A DNA stretch of 64,000 nt from Halomonas ventosae (GTDB lineage: Bacteria > Pseudomonadota > Gammaproteobacteria > Pseudomonadales > Halomonadaceae). Made by a program: the position numbers and the translations under genes. Shown piece by piece: positions 9,577 through 21,173 of the stretch. Position 1 is the first letter of the stretch; the number at the start of each line of letters is the position of its first letter. The stretch is taken from the NCBI RefSeq assembly GCF_004361885.1, contig NZ_SNWH01000005.1:62001-126000 (forward strand), given 5' to 3'. The notes under the pieces are model-generated. The model made no database searches. It had not been told where the DNA came from and worked only from the letters and a program-made list of their open reading frames with translations.

Positions 9577-9816
9577 TCAGGGCCGCATTACCATCTTCGC
9601 CTCGGTGAGCCGCTTGACCACGCTCTTGAAGCTGTTCTTGAGGATCAGCATTTCGCCATTGGTCAGGATGATCACGGCCACCGGCTCGTGGCGCGGTTCA
9701 TTCTCCGCTTCGATCTCGGGGCGGATCTGCGCGATCTGATCGAGATGCACTAGCAGAACGTACTGCTCCTCGGTGGTAGGGAAGTCGGTGATGACCTCGA
9801 TGAAGCGATGACTCAT
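9577..9816 (-). CDS. Small conserved-looking protein of unknown function
   Basis: A 79-residue acidic and hydrophobic protein with no signal peptide or membrane helix. The core VAVIILTNGEMLILKNSFKSVVKRL faintly resembles the short FlbD-like fold (two strands around a Thr-Asn-Gly turn, then a helix), but there is no flagellar context, so I assign no function. ATG 9816 is preceded by AAGAAGG. It stands alone between adhP and the Hen1-type methyltransferase on the opposite strand, and a hairpin follows its stop. Composition matches the neighbours. Confidence 0.6.
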   Translation of the reverse strand: MSHRFIEVITDFPTTEEQYVLLVHLDQIAQIRPEIEAENEPRHEPVAVIILTNGEMLILKNSFKSVVKRLTEAKMVMRP

Positions 9817-9994
9817 GGCCTTCTTGCTCCGTGAGTAGGGGGATGGTCTTCAGTGTAGTCGGGGGCGCGGCGGTGATCGTTGCTGAAGCCTATCGGGGCC
9901 AGGGCGCGAGGCGACGCGCGACTTTATTTGCCTCGTCGCTACACCTCCCGGCCGCTATGCGTCATCATCTCTCGCTCGGTTCAGATGGAGAAGC

Positions 9995-10609
9995 ATGGTG
10001 ATGATCGATCTCGAGGCTCCCGACCTCCATCAGCAGCGACTGCAGCGCGTGGTATCGCGGGTCAAATCCAGCGGTGCGCGACGAGTTCTCGACCTGGGGT
10101 GCGGCTCCGGTGGCCTGCTGCAGTATCTGCTGCGTGACCCGCAGTTCGAGCGGGTGGTGGGCCTGGAGCTCTCCGGCGAGCTGCTGGCCCAGGCCAAGCT
10201 GCGCCTGGAGGAGCTGCCGGCTGTTCGCGCGGGGCGTCTCGAACTGGTTTGCGGCTCCTATGCCGATCCCCACCCGGCACTGGTCGGCTTCGAGGCGGCG
10301 GCCATGGTGGAGACCATCGAGCATGTCCCGCCTGAGTCGCTCTCCCGGGTTGAACGTGCAGTCTTTTCCGGGTTGCGACCGCACCTGCTGGTGATGACCA
10401 CCCCTAACCACGAATATAACCCGCTTTTCGACATGCCAGCGGGCGAGTTTCGCGACCCCGACCACAAGTTCGAGTGGGATCGGGCGCGTTTTCGCGCCTG
10501 GGCGCTGGGTGTCGCGCGACGTAACGGCTATCGGGTGCGCTTCTCGGGGGTCGGTGAGATGGATGATCAGCTTGGCCAGCCGACCCAGGTGGCGTGCTTC
10601 ATGCGCTGA
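9995..10609 (+). CDS. Stand-alone Hen1-type RNA 2'-O-methyltransferase domain protein
   Basis: A 204-residue class I SAM-dependent methyltransferase: motif I VLDLGCGSGGLL, then GLELSGELLAQA. It carries the signature of Hen1 rather than of generic methyltransferases: ETIEHV (two Glu and one His as metal ligands), TTPNHEYN and DHKFEWDRARF, where the His supplies the last metal ligand. Hen1 enzymes methylate the 3'-terminal ribose of RNA; in bacteria they usually pair with the Pnkp repair kinase-ligase and carry an extra N-terminal domain. Both the N-terminal domain and pnkp are absent here. GGAG at 9987-9990 supports ATG 9995 or ATG 10001. Substrate and role are unknown. Confidence 0.75.
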   Translation: MVMIDLEAPDLHQQRLQRVVSRVKSSGARRVLDLGCGSGGLLQYLLRDPQFERVVGLELSGELLAQAKLRLEELPAVRAGRLELVCGSYADPHPALVGFEAAAMVETIEHVPPESLSRVERAVFSGLRPHLLVMTTPNHEYNPLFDMPAGEFRDPDHKFEWDRARFRAWALGVARRNGYRVRFSGVGEMDDQLGQPTQVACFMR

Positions 10610-10698
10610 GTCGGTAGCGGGTGGCTGCCAAGATCCCTTGTCATTGCGGCGGGTCGCGCTAGCATGGCGGTATTGCGCGTTTACTTTCAGGAGCCGTC

Positions 10699-11118
10699 AT
10701 GTGGCAGCAGCAGGAACTGCGTCTCGCGCCGCGTTCGCACGGCTTTCACCTAATCACCGACGAGGTGGTCGACAGCCTGCCCGATTTGCAGGAGGTCTCC
10801 ATGGGTCTGCTGCACCTGCAGTTGCTGCATACGTCGGCGTCGCTGACCCTCAACGAGAACGCCGACCCGGACGTGCGCCATGACCTGGATGCCTTCCTGC
10901 GCAAGCGGATTCCCGGCGATCTGCCTTACTTTCGCCATACCCTCGAGGGGCCGGACGACATGCCGGCCCATGTCTGCGCCAGCCTGCTCGGGACCCAGCT
11001 GACCCTGGCGGTGCGCGATGGCCACCCGGTACTCGGCACCTGGCAGGGGATCTGGCTGGGGGAGCATCGCAAACACGCTGGGGCGCGGCGGTTAATGGCC
11101 ACCCTCAACGGGGCCTGA
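10699..11118 (+). CDS. YjbQ family protein (UPF0047)
   Basis: A 139-residue single-domain protein of the YjbQ family. Its hallmarks are SHGFHLITDEV, LHTSASLTLNENADPDVRHDL and the C-terminal GTWQGIWLGEHR. Members have weak thiamine-phosphate synthase activity and are annotated as secondary thiamine-phosphate synthase, but the physiological role is unsettled. ATG 10699 follows CAGGAG. It lies 89 bases after the Hen1-type gene on the same strand and may share its transcript. Nothing nearby is clearly linked to thiamine synthesis. Confidence 0.88.
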   Translation: MWQQQELRLAPRSHGFHLITDEVVDSLPDLQEVSMGLLHLQLLHTSASLTLNENADPDVRHDLDAFLRKRIPGDLPYFRHTLEGPDDMPAHVCASLLGTQLTLAVRDGHPVLGTWQGIWLGEHRKHAGARRLMATLNGA

Positions 11119-11152
11119 AGCGCGCCCTTCCGCTCATAAGCGGGGACGGGGG

Positions 11153-12202
11153 TCAGGGACAAGTATCGCCAATCATTATTTCGGTGGTCATGACCCGGGA
11201 CTGGGCGGGTTCCATCCCGAGTATCATGCGCGCGGCGATGCGGCCCTTTTCGGTGCTGTCCTGGCGGACGGTGGTCAGCCGGGGGGCACGATACTGCCCC
11301 TCGGCGATGCCATCGAAGCCGGTGATACGCAGGTCCCCGGGGATACGCAGGCCGCGCTGTTCGGCGAGCGTCACCACGGTCAGGGCGATGCGGTCGGACA
11401 TGCACAGCAACAGGTCGGGCCGCTCGTCATCCGGCAGGTCGAGGATCTCCTCGATCACCGGGGTGCAGACCTCGAAGGTGTTCTCCTCGATGTTCCACAT
11501 CGGCACCTCGGCCGGGTCGATGCCGGCCTCGGCGAAGGCTCGCTGGAAGCCGGCGAGGCGGGCCCGGGTGATGGTGCGCTCGGCCGAGAGCAGCGCCTGG
11601 TCGCCGTCGATGCGGCCATTGCAGGGCTGCTCGGTCAGCCGCAGGTTGATCACCGCAGGACGTCGCGTCGGTGTTCTCAGGGCATGGCGGGCGATGGCGT
11701 AGCACGCCGGCTCGTTGTCGACATGCACCGTGGCGTGATCCTCGATATCGAAGTCCACCGCCACCAGGGAACGCTCGGGAGGGAGGTCGGAGAACAGCTT
11801 CAGGCTCGGCATCAGGCCATAGATGATGAAGCCGTCGGCGATGCTCGAGGCGCCTGGCACGCTGGCGGCATTCTGGCGCCCCGAGAGCAGCAGCAGGGTG
11901 TGGCCGCGGGTGTCTAGCACCTCGGCGATACCCGAGAGCAGCTCGCTGGAGACCGCATCGTTGAGGCTGTAGGTCAGGCTCTCGGCGAGGATCACGGCGA
12001 TGATCCGCGAACGGCCCGTGCGCAGGCTGCGGGCCCGGGCGTCGGGGCCGCTGTAACCCATGTGTCGGGCCTCGGTAAGGATGTGCTCGCGCAGCTTCGA
12101 TGAGAGCTGGTCGGGCCGGTTGAAGGCGTTGGAGACGGTGGCGGTGGAGACGCCGAGCTCGTCGGCCAGGTCCTTGAGGGTCATGCGACGTGGCAGTACC
12201 AA
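11153..12202 (-). CDS. aglR: LacI-family regulator of the alpha-glucoside genes
   Basis: A 349-residue LacI/GalR-type repressor. The N-terminal HTH and hinge (MTLKDLADELGVSTATVSNAFNRPDQL...ARSLRTGRSRIIAVIL) binds DNA, and the periplasmic-binding-protein-like core binds the effector. TTG 12202 is the likely start because AAGGAAAG lies about six bases upstream; ATG 12184 is the alternative. It is the last gene on the minus strand after aglK (88-base gap), so it may be cotranscribed with the operon. It probably recognises the paired sites at 18285-18298 and 19378-19391 and responds to an alpha-glucoside. The effector is inferred from the neighbouring genes. Confidence 0.85.
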   Translation of the reverse strand: MVLPRRMTLKDLADELGVSTATVSNAFNRPDQLSSKLREHILTEARHMGYSGPDARARSLRTGRSRIIAVILAESLTYSLNDAVSSELLSGIAEVLDTRGHTLLLLSGRQNAASVPGASSIADGFIIYGLMPSLKLFSDLPPERSLVAVDFDIEDHATVHVDNEPACYAIARHALRTPTRRPAVINLRLTEQPCNGRIDGDQALLSAERTITRARLAGFQRAFAEAGIDPAEVPMWNIEENTFEVCTPVIEEILDLPDDERPDLLLCMSDRIALTVVTLAEQRGLRIPGDLRITGFDGIAEGQYRAPRLTTVRQDSTEKGRIAARMILGMEPAQSRVMTTEIMIGDTCP

Positions 12203-12290
12203 GATCTTTCCTTGCTAAGCAATTCGTCGATCAGGATAACCGCTCATTGACCGATGGGACAGGATCGGTTCGCGGGCCTGCGCCACCCGG

Positions 12291-13397
<1,107 letters not shown>

Positions 13398-13442
13398 CTT
13401 GCGGCTCCTGGCCGGCCTCGGAGCCGGCCTTGTTGTGTGTTG

Positions 13443-15059
13443 TCAGTGGTCGAAGGCCAGGAAGGCCGCCTGATACGGCGGCAGGGTCAGGATGTCGCCA
13501 TCGAGTGCCGAGACGAAGCCGTGCCCCTGGAGCGGGATGCCGGAGTGGGGCAGTGTCGTGCTCAGGGTTCTGCCGCCGAGGTTGAAGATGCACAGCAGGC
13601 GCTCCTGGGCGCTTTCGCGCAGGAAGCCAAGCAGCTCCTCGCCGACATCGATCAGGGTGAGGTCGCCGTCGACCAGCGCCGGATGCGCGGTGCGGAAGGC
13701 CAGCAGCGTGCGGGTGGCGGTCAGCGGCGAGCCGGGGTCGGCCTGCTGGTTCTCGACGGCCAGCGGCAGGTGGCGCTCCTCCACCGGCAGCCAGGGCTCC
13801 ACGGGCGAGAAGCCGCCCTGCGGGGCCTGGCGCCAGGGCATCGGCGTTCGGCAGCCATCGCGGCCCTTGAAATCCGGCCACAGCACCTTGCCGTAGGGGT
13901 CCTGGATGCGCTCGAAGGGCACCTCGGCCTCGGGCAGGCCGAGCTCCTCGCCCTGGTAGAGACAGACGCTGCCGCGCAGCGAGAAGAGCATGGCCAGCAT
14001 CACCTTGGGGTAGGCCACGGGATCCTCGCCTCGGCCCCAGCGGGTAGCGCTACGCTCCACGTCATGGTTGGAGGTCGCCCAGCAGGGCCAGGCGTCGCCG
14101 GCCAGACGCTGGAAGCGCTCGATCACCTCGCGGATGTAGGCCGGCGAGTGGGGCGCGTTGAGCAGGTCGAAGGTGTAGGCCATGTGCAGCTTGTCGCTGC
14201 CGGCGGTGTATTCGGCCATACGCTCGAGCGGGTTGTCGTCGCCGATCTCGCCGACCGTGGTGGTGCCGGGGAACTCGTCCATCAGGGCGCGCAGCTCGCG
14301 CAGGAAGTCCAGGTTCTCCGGACGGCTGATGTCATAAACGTGGCGCTGCCAGGTATAGGGGTTGGCATCCGGCGCGCCCAGGGTCTTGGGACTGCCCGGC
14401 GGCACCGGTGGGTTGTCGGTGAGTGCGGCGTCGTGGAAGTAGAAGTTGACGGTATCCAGGCGGAAACCGTCGACGCCAAGCTCCAGCCAGAAACGCATGT
14501 TATCGAGCTGTGCCTGTCGGACTTCCGGGTTATGGAAGTTGAGGTCTGGCTGGCTGGTCAGGAAGTTGTGCAAATAGTACTGGCGGCGGCGCGGATCGAA
14601 GGTCCAGGCCGGCCCGCCGAAGATCGACAGCCAATTGTTGGGTGGCGTGCCGTCGGGTTTGGGGTCCGCCCACACATACCAGTCGGCCTTGGCATTGGTG
14701 CGATCGGCGCGGCTCTCCTGGAACCAGGGGTGCTGGTCCGAAGAGTGGCTGATCACCTGGTCGATGATCACCTTCAGGCCCAGCGCGTGGGCCTTCGCCA
14801 GCAGGGTCCTGAAGTTCTCCAGGGTGCCGAACATCGGGTCGACGTCGCGGTAGTCGCTGACGTCGTAGCCGAAGTCGAGCATCGGCGAGGTGAAGAAGGG
14901 CGATAGCCAGATGCCGTCGACATTCAGGCTGGCGACGTAGTCCAGCTTCTCGGTGATGCCCGCCAGGTCGCCGATGCCGTCAGCGTTGCTGTCCATGAAG
15001 CTGCGCGGGTAGATCTGGTAGATGACGCCGCCGCGCCACCAGGTCAGGGTGTCTTGCAT
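13443..15059 (-). CDS. aglA: GH13 alpha-glucosidase, HaG-like
   Basis: A 538-residue cytoplasmic GH13 enzyme that hydrolyses imported alpha-glucosides such as maltose. It shows the GH13 regions: DQVISH, GFRLDTVNFYF with nucleophile Asp202, TTVGEIGDDN with acid/base Glu271, and WATSNHDVERS. With ATG 15059 the length (538) and both catalytic numbers coincide with what I recall of the Halomonas sp. H11 alpha-glucosidase, including the Thr after Asp202. An upstream ATG at 15071 has no ribosome site, whereas GGA lies about nine bases before 15059. There is no signal peptide, so substrate must be imported first. It lies between the permease aglG and the ATPase aglK. Confidence 0.95.
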   Translation of the reverse strand: MQDTLTWWRGGVIYQIYPRSFMDSNADGIGDLAGITEKLDYVASLNVDGIWLSPFFTSPMLDFGYDVSDYRDVDPMFGTLENFRTLLAKAHALGLKVIIDQVISHSSDQHPWFQESRADRTNAKADWYVWADPKPDGTPPNNWLSIFGGPAWTFDPRRRQYYLHNFLTSQPDLNFHNPEVRQAQLDNMRFWLELGVDGFRLDTVNFYFHDAALTDNPPVPPGSPKTLGAPDANPYTWQRHVYDISRPENLDFLRELRALMDEFPGTTTVGEIGDDNPLERMAEYTAGSDKLHMAYTFDLLNAPHSPAYIREVIERFQRLAGDAWPCWATSNHDVERSATRWGRGEDPVAYPKVMLAMLFSLRGSVCLYQGEELGLPEAEVPFERIQDPYGKVLWPDFKGRDGCRTPMPWRQAPQGGFSPVEPWLPVEERHLPLAVENQQADPGSPLTATRTLLAFRTAHPALVDGDLTLIDVGEELLGFLRESAQERLLCIFNLGGRTLSTTLPHSGIPLQGHGFVSALDGDILTLPPYQAAFLAFDH

Positions 15060-15079
15060 CTTGGGTTCCATTAGTTGAT

Positions 15080-15922
15080 TTAGCCCTTGACCGCACCGGC
15101 GGTCAGGCCGGAGACGATGCGCTTCTGGAAGATCATCACCAGGATCACCAGGGGCACGGTGACGGTCACCGAAGCGGCCATGATCGGCCCCCAGGGCAAC
15201 TCGTGCTGGCTGCCGCCGGAGATCAGGGCGATCGCCACCGGCACGGTGCGCTGGTCGTCGGTGAGCGTGAAGGTCAGGGCGAAGAGGAATTCATTCCAGG
15301 CGGCGATGAAGGCCAGCAGGCCGGTGGTCGCCATGGCCGGCCACATCAGCGGCAGGAACACCTTGGTGATGGTCACCCAGGGGGTGGCGCCGTCCATTAT
15401 CGCTGCTTCTTCAAGCTCCATGGGCAGCTGCTTCATGAAGGTGGTCAGCACCCAGACGGTGAAGGGCAGAGTGAAGATGGTGTAGCTCAGGATCAGGCCG
15501 GCTGGGTTGTTGTAGAGGCCGAGCCCACGGATCACCTCGAAGAGCCCCGAGAGCACTGCCACCTGGGGGAACATCGAGACCCCGAGGATTACCAGCATCA
15601 CCGTGGTCCGGCCACGGAAGCGCACCCGGCCCAGCGCATAGGAAGCGGTGATGCCGAGCAGCAGGGCGATGAAGACCACGGAGAGCGAGACGATGATCGA
15701 GTTGAAGATGGCGCGCACGAAGCTCTTCTGGGTGAAGATCTGCACGTAGTTGCCGAAGTCCACCGATGACAGCCAGAAGTCGACCCGGAACAGCTCGCTG
15801 GAGGGTTTCAGCGAGGTGATCACTGCATAGTAGAAGGGGAAGACCGCGTAGACCATCACCACGGCGATCAGGGTATAGAACCCGACCCGCTTGGCGAGCT
15901 TGGTCAGCTGATACTGGTTCAT
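15080..15922 (-). CDS. aglG: Sugar ABC transporter permease, MalG type
   Basis: A 280-residue inner-membrane permease with about six helices: N-terminal VGFYTLIAVVMVYAVFPFYYAVI, then AIFNSIIVSLSVVFIALLLG and later segments. The EAA loop motif appears as EEAAIMDGATPWVTITKVFLPLMWP and docks the ATPase. It forms the channel with aglF. Its start overlaps the aglF stop as ATGA (15919-15922). The C-terminus VSGLTAGAVKG is typical of the MalG family. Confidence 0.93.
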   Translation of the reverse strand: MNQYQLTKLAKRVGFYTLIAVVMVYAVFPFYYAVITSLKPSSELFRVDFWLSSVDFGNYVQIFTQKSFVRAIFNSIIVSLSVVFIALLLGITASYALGRVRFRGRTTVMLVILGVSMFPQVAVLSGLFEVIRGLGLYNNPAGLILSYTIFTLPFTVWVLTTFMKQLPMELEEAAIMDGATPWVTITKVFLPLMWPAMATTGLLAFIAAWNEFLFALTFTLTDDQRTVPVAIALISGGSQHELPWGPIMAASVTVTVPLVILVMIFQKRIVSGLTAGAVKG

Positions 15923-16905
15923 TGGTCCACTCCCAGTTGGCGGCGGCCCAGGTAGAGGTAGATCACCACGGCCAGGGCGATGATCAGGAACAGTATCGTC
16001 GAGGCGGCGCTGCCGTAGCCGACGTCCTGGAACTCGACCAGCTGCTGGCGGGCGTAGATCGACATGGTCATGGTGCTGGTGGAGTTGGAGGTCAGCACGT
16101 AGATCACGTCGAACACCCGCAGGGCATCGAGCAGTCGGAAGATCGCCGCCACCAGCAGGGCCGGGGTGATCAGTGGCAGGGTTACGCGGAAGAACACCTT
16201 GACCGGATGGATGCCGTCGACTTCGGCGGCTTCAAAGCAGTCCTTGGGCAGCATCTGCAGGGCGGCCAGCACCAGCAGCGCGACGAAGGGGATGGTCTTC
16301 CAGACGTCGACCATGATCACCGCCCACATGGAGTAGCTGGCGCTGGCGGTCCAGGCGATGGGCGAGTCGATGATGCCGACCGCCATCAGCAGGTGGTTGA
16401 TGATCCCGAACTGGTCGTTGAGCATCCAGGCCCACATCTTGGCCGAAACGATGGTGGGGATGGCCCAGGGAATCAGCACCGCGGCACGTACCAGCATGCG
16501 CCCCTTGAACTCGACGTTGAGCAGCAGCGCGACGATGACACCAAACACCACTTCGAGTGACACAGAAACGGCGCTGAAATAGAGCGTGTTCCATACTGAA
16601 GTCCACCACACCGGGTCAGTCAGCAGGCCGTACCAGGCGCCGTCGTCATGGACCAAATAGTTCTCGATGCCGATAAAGGTGGCGCTGGCGGTATCCGACA
16701 GCGAGGCATCGGTGAAGCTGAAGTAGAAGGTGCGCAGCAGCGGCCAACCGGCGACAAGTGCCAGGGCCACCAGCATGGGCATGAGAAACAGCCAGGCAGC
16801 GCGAACCCGCTGGCGGCGTACCTTGGTACTACGATACCCCCCCTTAGGAGGGGGGGCGGCGGAGCTCACAGCCTGTGGAGTGGGCTCGGTGACGGGTGTC
16901 GACAT
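15919..16905 (-). CDS. aglF: Sugar ABC transporter permease, MalF type
   Basis: A 328-residue inner-membrane permease with a Ser/Pro/Thr-rich cytoplasmic N-terminus followed by about six helices (AAWLFLMPMLVALALVAGWPL first). Its EAA loop is CFEAAEVDGIHPVKVFFRVTLPLI. ATG 16905 is chosen because a perfect GGAGGT lies six bases upstream; a longer frame from 16923 would overlap the solute-binding gene. Its stop is coupled to aglG by ATGA. Confidence 0.93.
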   Translation of the reverse strand: MSTPVTEPTPQAVSSAAPPPKGGYRSTKVRRQRVRAAWLFLMPMLVALALVAGWPLLRTFYFSFTDASLSDTASATFIGIENYLVHDDGAWYGLLTDPVWWTSVWNTLYFSAVSVSLEVVFGVIVALLLNVEFKGRMLVRAAVLIPWAIPTIVSAKMWAWMLNDQFGIINHLLMAVGIIDSPIAWTASASYSMWAVIMVDVWKTIPFVALLVLAALQMLPKDCFEAAEVDGIHPVKVFFRVTLPLITPALLVAAIFRLLDALRVFDVIYVLTSNSTSTMTMSIYARQQLVEFQDVGYGSAASTILFLIIALAVVIYLYLGRRQLGVDQ

Positions 16906-16919
16906 GGGTACCTCCGGGA

Positions 16920-18188
16920 TCACCAGTGGCGGCGCTTGATGCGCGAGAGCTCGTTTTTCACCTGGGCGACGGCCTCAGCACCGCTCTGCTCGCCGGAGAG
17001 CACCTGGTGCACGGCGTTGAAGAAGCTGTTGCTGACTCGCCCATATTTGTCGCCGGTGGGAGCGGAGGGGCGTGCCACGGCATTGGTGAATGTCTCGTAG
17101 AGGGTGCCGAAGAAAGGCACGGCGGCGAGTACCTCCTCGTCCTCATAGAGCGAGACCAGGGTGGGGTTGTAGGCGCCTTCAATGGCGCGACGCTTCTGCT
17201 CGGCCTTGCCGGTCAGGAAGGCCACCAGGTCGGCCGCGACCTCGGGGGACTCGGTATACTTCGAGATCGCCAGGTTCCAGCCGCCGAGGGTCGCGGCACT
17301 TTCGCCGTCGGGACCATGGGGCAGCTTGACCACGCCGACCTTGTTGCGCACGTTGCTGTCCTCGCTCTGGGCCAGCGACCAGGCATAAGGCCAGTTGCGC
17401 ATGAACACCGCGTTGCCGCTCTGGAAGATGCCGCGGGCCTCCTCCTCGGTGTAGTTGAGCACACCTTTCGGGGCGATGTTGCCGATCCAGCTGGCAGCGA
17501 GATCCAGCGCCTCGGCGGCCCGGGCGTTGTCGATGGTGATCTCGCCCTCGGCATCGACGATGGTGCCGCCGCCGTAGCTGGCTATCCATTCCAGGGCGTT
17601 GCAGGTCAGCCCCTCGTAGGCGCGGCCCTGGAAGACGTAGCCCCACATCCGGTCATTGCCGGCCGCGCGCTCGGCGTCCTGGATCTCGCTGGCGATCACG
17701 GTCAGCTGCTCCCAGGTCACGGGGGCTTCGAAGCCGTGCTCCTCGAGCAGGTCCTTGCGGTAGTAGAGCACCCCGGCGTCGGTGAACCAGGGCATCGCCA
17801 CCAGACGGCCGTCGATGGTGTTGTTGGCGACGATGGTATCGAAGTGGCCGGCGGCGGCATCCTCGCCGAGGGTCTCGCCGAGGTCGAGCAGGTGGTTGGC
17901 CAGCAGGCCCGGCCACACCACGTCGATCTGCATCACGTCGATGTCGCTGGATCGGGCGGAGAGGATCTGCTGGTAGAGCGAGAGTCGCTCGGTGGAGGAG
18001 TTGGGGGTGGAGACGATGTTGACGGTGTGGCCGGTTTTCTCCTCCCACGCCTCGACGCCCTGCTCGCACAGGGCGAGCTCGGCGCCCACTGCGCCGCAGG
18101 AGATGGTCAGTTCCACTGCCTGGGCCTGGCTGCCGCTCACGGCAGCGCCGGCCAGGGCGAAGGCTGAGATCAGGGTCTTCTTGAGCAT
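16920..18188 (-). CDS. aglE: Alpha-glucoside ABC transporter substrate-binding protein
   Basis: A 422-residue periplasmic solute-binding protein of the MalE-like family 1. It has a signal peptide (KKTLISAFALAGAAVSGSQAQA, cleavage before VELTISC). Typical segments are WEEKTGHTVNIVSTPNSS, DVMQIDVVWPGLLA, AVFMRNWPYAWSLA and TLGGWNLAIS. It is the first gene of the operon, 14 bases before aglF. Its 183-base leader (18189-18371) holds a palindromic site at 18285-18298 that recurs before the porin gene. Specificity for alpha-glucosides is inferred from the cotranscribed glucosidase. Confidence 0.93.
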   Translation of the reverse strand: MLKKTLISAFALAGAAVSGSQAQAVELTISCGAVGAELALCEQGVEAWEEKTGHTVNIVSTPNSSTERLSLYQQILSARSSDIDVMQIDVVWPGLLANHLLDLGETLGEDAAAGHFDTIVANNTIDGRLVAMPWFTDAGVLYYRKDLLEEHGFEAPVTWEQLTVIASEIQDAERAAGNDRMWGYVFQGRAYEGLTCNALEWIASYGGGTIVDAEGEITIDNARAAEALDLAASWIGNIAPKGVLNYTEEEARGIFQSGNAVFMRNWPYAWSLAQSEDSNVRNKVGVVKLPHGPDGESAATLGGWNLAISKYTESPEVAADLVAFLTGKAEQKRRAIEGAYNPTLVSLYEDEEVLAAVPFFGTLYETFTNAVARPSAPTGDKYGRVSNSFFNAVHQVLSGEQSGAEAVAQVKNELSRIKRRHW

Positions 18189-18284
18189 GCTGGCTTCCTC
18201 GTCACTTGTTGTTGTCGCTGTCAGAGTATGAGGACCGATCGCGACTTGCCACTTGCAGGTGCCTAGACGTTCGTTCCTTCACGA

Positions 18285-18298
18285 CTTAAACGATTAAG
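18285..18298. promoter_or_regulatory. Candidate LacI-family operator upstream of aglE
   Basis: CTTAAACGATTAAG: perfect 5-bp inverted arms (CTTAA/TTAAG) around ACGA, with the central CG typical of LacI-family operators. It lies about 97 bases before aglE. A near-identical site precedes the porin at 19378-19391. Confidence 0.6.
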
Positions 18299-18371
18299 AT
18301 TGTGTCTGAAACAGTTAGCCTTTGCTTATGCCGGAGTTCAACCACGACTTTGGTCGCAGCCTGCCTGGCGG

Positions 18372-19232
18372 TCAGGCCACCTCCTGGCCGCGGGCCGCCT
18401 CCAGAAGGGCGTACCACTCCAGTCGCGACAGCGAGAGCCGGGCCTCGTCGCACAGGGTTGTGATCCGCGTCGGGTCAAGGGTGCCGATCACCGGCACTGG
18501 CGAACCCGGCAGGCGGCGCAGCCAGGCCAGGGCAACGCCGGCGGGACTGACGCCATGGCGTTCGGCGAGACGTCCCAGGGCCTGGCCGGCGGCACCCTGG
18601 AACAGGCTGCCGCCATCCAGGGGCGACCAGGCCAGGGGCGAGAGGCCGTCCCGGCGCAGGGCATCGAAGTCGCCGTCGAACAGTGGCGCCGACCGGGTGA
18701 GGGAGAGCTGCAGCTGGTGGTGGGTCAGCGGATGGGACAGTGCCGCCTGCAGGCGGCGCCACTGTTCGGGAAGGAAGTTGGAGACGCCAAGAGCGGCGAC
18801 CTTGCCGGCCCGGACGGCATCGTCCAGCACCCGGGCGGTGGCCTCGGCCTTCATTAGCGGGTCGGGGCGGTGGATCAGGAAGAGGTCCAGCCGATCGACC
18901 CCGAGTCTCCCCAAGGCCCGATCGATGGCGCCGGCAAGCCATGCCGGCGAGCTATCGTAGTGCTTCGTTTCGCCGGGTGCCATCAGGATGCCGGCCTTGG
19001 TGACCACCCTCACCCGGGCAGCGAGGTTCGGTCGGCGGCGCAGGGCTTCGCCGAACAGGCGCTCGTTGTGGCCGTTGCCGCCATAGATGTCGGCATGGTC
19101 GAACCATTCGAGCCCCTGGTTGAGGCGCGCTTCTAGCCAGTCGGCCAGCCGCGCCGGCGCCTGGAGGTCGGGGCGCTCATGCAGGCGCATCATGCCGAGC
19201 ATCAAGGGGGGAGAAGGGGATGCGGGCGTCAT
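18372..19232 (-). CDS. Aldo/keto reductase
   Basis: A 286-residue NAD(P)H-dependent aldo/keto reductase with a TIM-barrel fold. The catalytic tetrad is visible: Asp and Tyr in WFDHADIYGG, Lys in VVTKAG and His in LFLIHRPD. The cofactor-binding end reads PVIGTLDPTRI. It resembles the E. coli YdhF group. It lies between aglE (same strand) and the divergent porin, so it probably belongs to the alpha-glucoside regulon and may reduce a sugar-derived carbonyl. The true substrate cannot be told. About 260 bases upstream separate it from the porin and hold the second candidate operator. Confidence 0.88.
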   Translation of the reverse strand: MTPASPSPPLMLGMMRLHERPDLQAPARLADWLEARLNQGLEWFDHADIYGGNGHNERLFGEALRRRPNLAARVRVVTKAGILMAPGETKHYDSSPAWLAGAIDRALGRLGVDRLDLFLIHRPDPLMKAEATARVLDDAVRAGKVAALGVSNFLPEQWRRLQAALSHPLTHHQLQLSLTRSAPLFDGDFDALRRDGLSPLAWSPLDGGSLFQGAAGQALGRLAERHGVSPAGVALAWLRRLPGSPVPVIGTLDPTRITTLCDEARLSLSRLEWYALLEAARGQEVA

Positions 19233-19377
19233 TGCTTGTCCTCGTCATGGTATCGATGGGGCAGCGTATGCCATAGCAAGGGTTAATTTGTAGTTTTATT
19301 ACCTTAAAGGCACCGAGTTCCTGCCCGATTCTTAGACATTGGTAGTAATTCTACAAAACCCTTTTTGTGGCCGTGGC

Positions 19378-19391
19378 CTGAATCGATTAAG
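19378..19391. promoter_or_regulatory. Candidate LacI-family operator upstream of the porin gene
   Basis: CTGAATCGATTAAG: inverted arms with a single mismatch around the self-complementary TCGA. It matches the aglE site in 9 consecutive bases or more with one substitution (AA[A/T]CGATTAAG). It sits about 103 bases before the porin start, nearly the same distance as at aglE. Confidence 0.6.
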
Positions 19392-19400
19392 TTCCGGTAG

Positions 19401-21008
<1,608 letters not shown>

Positions 21009-21013
21009 TGGCA

Positions 21014-21037
21014 AGGGCCCGGCACCGGCCGGGCCCT
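21014..21037 (+). terminator. Putative terminator after the porin gene
   Basis: A perfect 10-bp stem (AGGGCCCGGC / GCCGGGCCCT) with a 4-base loop, six bases after the porin stop. The following sequence is only mildly T-rich. Confidence 0.65.
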
Positions 21038-21173
21038 GCCTGCTGTTTCGATGCTTGCCCGCGGCGTGTTGACCACGCCGCCGAGATCCTGCAATTGAAC
21101 GCGAAGCTTTGCGGCAATTTTGGAGCCACGTAGCGGTGGAAAAACTGTCCGACAACAGCGGCCGGTTAAATTG

